From NCBI GenBank assembly GCA_020633555.1, contig JACKDL010000002.1, forward strand, positions 254,069 to 318,068: a DNA stretch of 64,000 nucleotides, written 5' to 3'. The first letter of the stretch is position 1. Each line of letters starts with the position of its first letter. Shown here in pieces: positions 59,774-64,000 of this stretch. The translations under genes and the position numbers were made by a program. The DNA is from Myxococcales bacterium. Lineage in GTDB: Bacteria; Myxococcota_A; Bradymonadia; UBA7976; UBA1532. The notes beneath the pieces were generated by a model. It did not search any database. It was given only the letters and a program-made list of their open reading frames with translations, and was not told the DNA's origin.

Positions 59774-61261
59774 TCAGGGGGCCGGGGGGCCGCCCTCGGG
59801 CACGCAGGCGACGACCCCCTCGGGCACCGGCTGGCAGGTGCCGCGGATCGGCGCCCCGCCGGGGCCCGTGAATTGGCAGGGGCTGTCGGCGCGCAGGCCC
59901 TCGCAGGCGTCGATGGCGGGCGGGGGCGGCCCGCCCTGACCGGGGGTCTCCTCACCGGGCGGGGGCTCGAAGGGATCCTCGGCGCCGGGATCCGCGGGGG
60001 CCTGACCGCCGCCCACGCAGGCCGCGCCGCACTGCCCGGCGGGGGGCGCCGCCTGGAAGGTGACGCCGCCGCCGCGCACGCAGCGCACCGCGTTGAAGAT
60101 GCGCACGTCGTCGCCCTGGGGCCCGTGGCCGCCGGCCCAGTCGGCGGGATCGCCCACCTTCGGATCGCCGCGCTGCGCGCCGGCGCCGTGGACGTCCACC
60201 CGCTCGGGGCCGGCCATGCCGGGAAGCTGCATGTAGCCGAAGGCCTGCCCGAAGGCCACGTAGGCCGCCCAGCGGCCCCAGGTCTCGGGGGGGCCGTCGC
60301 GGTGGGTGGTGCTGGTCCAGTAGTAGCTCTGCGGATCGCTCACCCCGAACACGGGATCGATGGCCGCGCTGTCGGTGGTGGTGGGCGAGCGGCCGTAGTC
60401 CACGATGCTCTGCAGCGACTTCGCGTCGGGCAGCCGCCAGTCGTCGTGGCCGGCGAGCACCAGCCCCTCGCAGTAGGCCAGGGCCGCCGGCCAGTCCAGC
60501 GCCTGGCCAGCGTCGTCGCGCATCCACTCCAGGCCGGTGGCGCGGTCCAGCACCGTCTCGGCGGTGGCCTCCAGGTCGTTCACGCCGTAGGCGGGGTTGC
60601 CGCGCACCAGGCGCACGAAGTTCAGCTTGTCGCCCCCGCCGGCGGGTGCGGCGGTGGGGTAGCCCTTGATGCGGCCGTCGGCGAAGTTCACGCCGAAGAC
60701 GGTGTGGGCTCCGTTCATGGTGGTGCCCACGTACTCGGTGGCGCTCCAGTACTGGGCGTCGATGAAGCGCTCGCCCGCGGCCTCATCGCCGTAGTCGAAG
60801 GCGAAGACTGCGGTGTCAAGGTAGGGCGTGCTGCTCGCTGCGCTCATGTTCGTTGTGCCGTCGAAGTCGATGAGCGAGTACAGCTCCTTCAGCGTGGGCA
60901 GGCGCCAGTCGTCGTAGCCGCCCACCGCGCAGCCGCGGGCCAGATCCCACGCGTCCGTCCAGCTCGCCTTGCCCAGGTGCGCCTGGGTCCACACCAGGCC
61001 GGTGATCTCGTCCACCACCGTGCCGTCGCCGGGCACGGTGTAGCGGGCGGCGTGGCCCTGGTACTGGGCGTCTTGACCCGCCAGGGGGCCGGCGGTGCAG
61101 TCGATCTGGCCGGCGGTGTCGTAGCAGCCGGCCTGGCCGGTTGCGACGATGGGGTAAGTCAGCCCGGCCGCCGGGCTCGGATCGGGCAGGGTGGCCTGCT
61201 CGGGCGGGCATCCCGTGAGCGAGAGCAGGGCGGCGGCGAGGGGCAAGGTCAGGGCGCGCAT
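59774..61261 (-). CDS. Lipoprotein with two DUF1566/Lcl-type domains
   Basis: 495 aa; lipobox SLTGC. Two Lcl C-terminal-type domains: residues about 75-225 (GTVVDEITGLVWTQAHLG, YDDWRLPTLKELYSLIDFDG, YWSATEYVGTT) and about 225-400 (TVLDRATGLEWMRDDAGQAL, HDDWRLPDAKSLQSIVDYG, YYWTSTTHRDG). The C-terminus is Pro/Gly-rich with Cys (GQCGAACVGGGQAP). DUF1566 domains occur in collagen-like-protein and surface lipoproteins; ligand unknown. Confidence 0.85.
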   Translation of the reverse strand: MRALTLPLAAALLSLTGCPPEQATLPDPSPAAGLTYPIVATGQAGCYDTAGQIDCTAGPLAGQDAQYQGHAARYTVPGDGTVVDEITGLVWTQAHLGKASWTDAWDLARGCAVGGYDDWRLPTLKELYSLIDFDGTTNMSAASSTPYLDTAVFAFDYGDEAAGERFIDAQYWSATEYVGTTMNGAHTVFGVNFADGRIKGYPTAAPAGGGDKLNFVRLVRGNPAYGVNDLEATAETVLDRATGLEWMRDDAGQALDWPAALAYCEGLVLAGHDDWRLPDAKSLQSIVDYGRSPTTTDSAAIDPVFGVSDPQSYYWTSTTHRDGPPETWGRWAAYVAFGQAFGYMQLPGMAGPERVDVHGAGAQRGDPKVGDPADWAGGHGPQGDDVRIFNAVRCVRGGGVTFQAAPPAGQCGAACVGGGQAPADPGAEDPFEPPPGEETPGQGGPPPPAIDACEGLRADSPCQFTGPGGAPIRGTCQPVPEGVVACVPEGGPPAP

Positions 61262-61363
61262 GGGGCACCTCCGGGAGAGGGTGGGGCGGGCATGGGCTCC
61301 GCAAGGCTCTCACCCTCCTCTGACCCGTGGGCCCGCCTGGCGTGCAGCGCCGCTGCCGGATGC

Positions 61364-61546
61364 TCAGCGCTGCGGGTCGCGCACCACGTTCAGCGCGCGG
61401 CCGAACCAGCGGCGGGGGCGGCCGGCGTGCCGGGGCAGGCCGGGGCGAAAGGGCGGCATGCCCAGGAGCTGGACGGTGGGTTCGGGCTCGGGGGTGATGC
61501 GCAGCAGCGGCGGCGGGGGCGGGGGGCCCAGGGGGCGCGGCGGCAT
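61364..61546 (-). CDS. Small Pro-rich basic protein
   Basis: 60 aa (MPPRPLGPPPPPPLLRITPE to the C-terminus). It has a good ribosome site (GGGAGG seven bases before ATG). It is Pro-rich in the first 15 residues and Arg-rich at the C-terminus (RPRRWFGRALNVVRDPQR). No family. A Met 10 codons earlier in frame exists but has a weaker site. Confidence 0.5.
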   Translation of the reverse strand: MPPRPLGPPPPPPLLRITPEPEPTVQLLGMPPFRPGLPRHAGRPRRWFGRALNVVRDPQR

Positions 61547-61619
61547 GGGGAACCTCCCAGGGGCTCGAGTCTCCATGACTCGCCATCCTGGGACGGGGGC
61601 GATCCCCTTTGGCCGGCGC

Positions 61620-62315
61620 TCAGCTTTGCAGGAAATCGACCAGGATCTGGCCCAGCCAGGCGGGGGCCTCCCAGGGCAGCATGTGGCCGGCGGTGGGGTG
61701 CTCGGCGCGCTGGGCGCGGGGCAGGGCGTCGGTCAGCGGACCCTGGTGCTTCGCTGGCGTGAGGACGTCGGCGGCGCCGTAGGCCACCAGCACCCGGGCG
61801 CGCACTTCGCCGAGGCGCGCCCGCACGTCGAAGCCGTCGCAGGCCTGCCAGTCGGCCACGCTGGCGGCGGGGGGCGTGGTGGCGGCGTCGGCGTGGTAGC
61901 GGGCGATCACCGATGGCGGCGTGTGGGGCCCGAAGGCGAAGTCCAGGCGCAGCGGGGTGGTGGGGGTGGCCTGCGCGGCGGCCTGGAGGATGGTAGGGGC
62001 CACCCGCAGCCGGCTGGCGCTGCTCACCAGCGCGATCCGCGTCACCCGCGAGGGGTGGCGCAGCGCGGCCATGAGCGCCACCGCGCCGCCCAGCGAATGG
62101 CCCACCAACAAGGGCGCCGGGCCCGGGGGCAGATCGGCCAGCACCGCGTCCGCCAGGGCGGCCACGTCGGCCAGCGGGGGCTTGGGGGTGGCGCCGCGCC
62201 CCGGCAGATCCACCGCGCGGGCGGCCAACGCCGGGTCCCAGGCGTCGAGCACGGGCCCCCAGGTGGCGGCGTTGCCGCTCGCGCCGTGCAGGCACAGGAC
62301 CCGGGGCGCGTTCAC
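61620..62315 (-). CDS. Alpha/beta hydrolase
   Basis: 231 aa from the GTG at 62315, which overlaps the preceding stop in GTGA. Oxyanion motif CLHGASGNAATW, nucleophile elbow LLVGHSLGGAVALMAAL, acid in VLVAYGAADVLTPAKH, and His in AEHPTAGHMLPWEAP. Cytoplasmic esterase or lyase-type hydrolase of unknown substrate. It is the last of three coupled minus-strand genes with the decarboxylase and GntR regulator. Confidence 0.88.
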   Translation of the reverse strand: MNAPRVLCLHGASGNAATWGPVLDAWDPALAARAVDLPGRGATPKPPLADVAALADAVLADLPPGPAPLLVGHSLGGAVALMAALRHPSRVTRIALVSSASRLRVAPTILQAAAQATPTTPLRLDFAFGPHTPPSVIARYHADAATTPPAASVADWQACDGFDVRARLGEVRARVLVAYGAADVLTPAKHQGPLTDALPRAQRAEHPTAGHMLPWEAPAWLGQILVDFLQS

Positions 62316-63109
62316 GCCGCCTCGGCGCCCGGGAGCCAGGCCAGCAGGTGCTCGAGCGCGGCCGCCGCGTCCACCGCAGGCCGGGCCTCGTGGGTCGCGG
62401 GGAAGTAGCGGTACGAGGCCATGACCCCGAAGGACTGGCTCAGCCCGTGCCACGAGCAGTCGGCGCCGAGCAGGATCCGGTGGGCGTCAGCGCCGTTGCC
62501 CAGGTGGAAGCGGGCCACGGGGTCGAGGATGCGGCCCCGCCCGTCGCGGGCGGCCTGGTAGGCGCGGGCCAGCGTGCCCAGGGGCAGATCCGCCTCGCAG
62601 GGCGGTGTCTCGATGGCGGCCCGGCGGGCCAGGTGTTCCACGGCCGCGCTGGCGTCGGCGTGGCCCCGCGCGGTCAGGGCGGCCTCGAGCCAGGCGCGGA
62701 AGCCGGGCAGGGGCGACAGGGTGGCCAGCCGCAGGCCGGGGTGCTCGGCGTGCAGCGCGGCGGCCACCGCCTTCAGCAGGTCGCCCGCCCGGCCCCGCAC
62801 CCGGTCGCTGGTGCGGGTGATGCCGTAGAAGGTGCCGTGGGCGGGGGGCCCCAGGCAGACCGGGCCCGAGAGCACCTCGTCCAGGCTGGCGGGGAAGCGG
62901 GCGGTCAGCGCCACGTGCACGAAGCCCATGGCGTCGCCGGTGTCGTCCAGGACGGCGAACAGGCGCCGATCGGGGGCCAGCCGGCGCTGCAGATCGCCGC
63001 GGGACAGCACGGGCACCACCGCCTCGTGCTCCACGAAGCGCCGCAGCAGGGCGTCATCGGCTTCGGTGAGCCGGTGGGCGGTGTAGGGGGCGTCGTTGGG
63101 GCCGGTCAC
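62312..63109 (-). CDS. Short malonyl-CoA decarboxylase (catalytic domain only)
   Basis: 265 aa from the GTG at 63109, which overlaps the regulator stop (GTGA). The sequence matches the malonyl-CoA decarboxylase catalytic domain: RLAPDRRLFAVLDD, FVHVALTARFPASLDEVLSG, TFYGITRTSDRVRG, TLSPLPGFRAWLEAALTARG (with the Ser of the catalytic pair), VARFHLGNGADAHRILLGAD (with the His) and GLSQSFGVMASYRYFP. The N-terminal helical domain of typical about 460-aa enzymes is missing. It would decarboxylate malonyl-CoA to acetyl-CoA. Confidence 0.85.
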   Translation of the reverse strand: MTGPNDAPYTAHRLTEADDALLRRFVEHEAVVPVLSRGDLQRRLAPDRRLFAVLDDTGDAMGFVHVALTARFPASLDEVLSGPVCLGPPAHGTFYGITRTSDRVRGRAGDLLKAVAAALHAEHPGLRLATLSPLPGFRAWLEAALTARGHADASAAVEHLARRAAIETPPCEADLPLGTLARAYQAARDGRGRILDPVARFHLGNGADAHRILLGADCSWHGLSQSFGVMASYRYFPATHEARPAVDAAAALEHLLAWLPGAEAA

Positions 63110-63795
63110 GGCTGCGCTCCGAACAGGTGGGGGTAGGCCGCGATCAGCGTCTGCGCGGTCTCGTCCAGGTGGGCGGCCAGCAGGTCGCACGCGCGGTCGG
63201 TCTGCCGGGCCACCACCGCCGCCGCCAGGTCCCGGTGCTCGGCGGCCACGTCGCGATCGGCGGCCGAGGCGTAGCGCTCGGCGGCCAGGTTCCGGTAGCG
63301 CTCGGTCAGCCCGTAGAGCTGGACCCGGAAACGGCGCAGGTAGCCCGACGGGCAGGCGCTCACCAGGGCCTCGTGGAAGGCCTTGTGGTGCTGCGCGAAG
63401 GCCTCGCGGTCCGTCGGTGGCGCCCGGTCCAGCACGTGCAGCGCGGCCATGATCCGGCCCTCCCAGGCCAGATCGCCGTGGGCCATGGCGTCGCGCAGGG
63501 CCAGCACCTCGATGCGCTTGCGGGTCTCGGTGACGTCCAGCAGGTCGGCCCGCGAGATGGCCGCCACCCGGAAGCCGCGCTGGTCCTCGATGGTCAGCAG
63601 GCCCTCGGCGGCCAGCCGCGAGGCGGCCTCGCGCAGGGGGCCGCGGCTGACGGCGTAGCGCTCGGCCAGGGGCACCAGCTTCAGCTTCGTCCCCGGCGGC
63701 ACGTCGCCGCGCAGGATCTCGCCGCGCAGGCGGCGGGCGGCGCGGGTGGCGTCTGTCAGGCGGGCGGCATCGGTCGGGGCGGTGGCTTCGTTCAC
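63106..63795 (-). CDS. GntR-family (FadR-type) transcriptional regulator
   Basis: 229 aa from GTG 63795; an ATG at 63864 is possible but would begin inside the AT-rich promoter region. Winged helix: LRGEILRGDVPPGTKLKLVP, LAERYAVSRGPLREAASRLA, ALRDAMAHGD. C-terminal FCD-type helical ligand domain: RIEVLALRDAMAH, FAQHHKAFHEALVSACPSGYL and HRDLAAAVVARQTDRACDLL. It heads the operon with malonyl-CoA decarboxylase and is probably its regulator. Confidence 0.85.
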   Translation of the reverse strand: MNEATAPTDAARLTDATRAARRLRGEILRGDVPPGTKLKLVPLAERYAVSRGPLREAASRLAAEGLLTIEDQRGFRVAAISRADLLDVTETRKRIEVLALRDAMAHGDLAWEGRIMAALHVLDRAPPTDREAFAQHHKAFHEALVSACPSGYLRRFRVQLYGLTERYRNLAAERYASAADRDVAAEHRDLAAAVVARQTDRACDLLAAHLDETAQTLIAAYPHLFGAQP

Positions 63796-63825
63796 GGCGC
63801 CCAGGGTGCCGAGCGGGGCGACGCA

Positions 63826-63851
63826 GATCAACTCAAAGTAAGCGTTTGATC
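63826..63851. promoter_or_regulatory. Dyad GATCAA...TTGATC in the GntR divergent promoter region
   Basis: GATCAA (63826-63831) and TTGATC (63846-63851) form a 6-bp inverted repeat with 14 bp between. Right arm TTGATC is also a candidate -35 for the divergent gene, with TAACAC at 63869-63874 as an extended -10 (preceded by TGC) at 17-bp spacing. Confidence 0.45.
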
Positions 63852-63854
63852 GAA

Positions 63855-63898
63855 ATGCAGACATTTGCTAACACGACACCCAGCAAAGGAGTCTGCAT
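63855..63898. promoter_or_regulatory. 8-bp perfect inverted repeat spanning the divergent start region
   Basis: ATGCAGAC (63855-63862) and GTCTGCAT (63891-63898) are exact reverse complements 28 bp apart. The right arm covers the base after the AAAGGAG ribosome site and the ATG of the edge gene. A bound dimer or an RNA hairpin could block the ribosome site. Confidence 0.4.
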
Positions 63899-64000
63899 GC
63901 GTTTCGCCTCCCTCATGACCGCACAGGGGCCCGCGCTGGCGGCCCTGGGGCCCGACGGCCCGCGCAACCTCACCGCCGTGGATCCGGGCCTGGGCGCCGA
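63897..64000 (+). CDS. Truncated gene at right edge, unassigned (possibly fumarylacetoacetate-hydrolase-like)
   Basis: Starts ATG 63897 after AAAGGAG and runs out of the window. Only 34 residues are visible: MRFASLMTAQGPALAALGPD then GPRNLTAVDPGLGA. The start MRFASLMTAQGP followed by a Gly-Pro-Asp-Gly turn recalls the N-terminus of fumarylacetoacetate-hydrolase-fold proteins, but the evidence is thin. Divergent from the GntR operon and likely regulated by the same site. Confidence 0.4.
   Translation, partial: MRFASLMTAQGPALAALGPDGPRNLTAVDPGLGA

Overview
The window is very GC-rich DNA packed with genes, several of which start on GTG or TTG and many of which are translationally coupled by ATGA, GTGA or TGATG overlaps. 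The protein content points to a Myxococcota-like (delta-proteobacterial) Gram-negative bacterium. The evidence is OmpA proteins with thrombospondin type-3 (TSP3) calcium-binding repeats, many secreted Cys-rich or Asp/Gly/Ala-linker lipoproteins, a lamin-tail-domain lipoprotein, a DUF1592/DUF1552 pair, and a C-terminal Cys + membrane segment + Arg-cluster sorting-type tag. No rRNA, tRNA, CRISPR array, transposase or prophage was recognised. The only mobile-looking DNA is a family of short inverted-repeat elements.

Layout. 0-2.1 kb: the 3' part of an OmpA/TSP3 protein, then a 160-bp inverted-repeat element. 2.2-3.6 kb: a TPR/membrane protein on the minus strand. 3.7-7.6 kb: a three-gene operon of DUF5690 transporter-like protein, aminobutyraldehyde-type dehydrogenase and gamma-butyrobetaine-hydroxylase-type dioxygenase. 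7.7-8.7 kb: an AraC regulator. 8.7-12.6 kb: agmatinase, deoxyhypusine-synthase-like enzyme and arginine decarboxylase, a polyamine pathway. 12.7-18.8 kb: lipoproteins, Uup ABC-F ATPase and unknown genes. 18.8-23.7 kb: a nested pair of inverted-repeat elements beside a block of unknown genes. 23.7-25.3 kb: CobW-type GTPase and a DTW-domain tRNA modification enzyme. 25.6-33.6 kb: one 2670-residue surface protein that joins a sorting-tag-terminated protein to a complete signal-peptide/barrel/OmpA protein.

33.7-37.7 kb: an operon of a CxxCH-containing DUF1592 lipoprotein, a Tat-exported DUF1552 protein and a lipoprotein. 37.8-38.5 kb: an orphan Tae4-like amidase with a peptidoglycan-binding domain. 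38.6-41.5 kb: a nine-repeat Cys-rich lipoprotein coupled to a KAS-III-like enzyme. 41.6-44.8 kb: Ogt, an unknown protein and a large lipoprotein. 44.9-47.7 kb: a 2-oxoacid:ferredoxin oxidoreductase compressed into two genes. 47.8-53.3 kb: mostly housekeeping functions (DarP, thioredoxin, methyltransferase, pyroglutamyl peptidase, Ung, dihydrolipoamide-dehydrogenase-like). 53.2-58.5 kb: a c-di-GMP phosphodiesterase-type sensor, a TerB-like protein, and a fatty-acid desaturase coupled to a cyclic-nucleotide-binding CPBP membrane protein. 58.5-61.5 kb: YaeQ, GST, a DUF1566 lipoprotein and a Pro-rich small protein. 61.6-64 kb: a GntR-controlled operon with a short malonyl-CoA decarboxylase and an alpha/beta hydrolase, divergent from a gene that leaves the window.

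How genes may work together: the 3.7-12.6 kb region runs in one direction and combines arginine-to-putrescine enzymes, a 4-aminobutyraldehyde-type dehydrogenase and a gamma-butyrobetaine-hydroxylase homologue, so it may link polyamine turnover to betaine or carnitine-type compounds (inference). The most unusual single object is the 8-kb gene at 25.6 kb, with an exactly periodic higher-order repeat and a mid-protein sorting-tag/signal-peptide junction.
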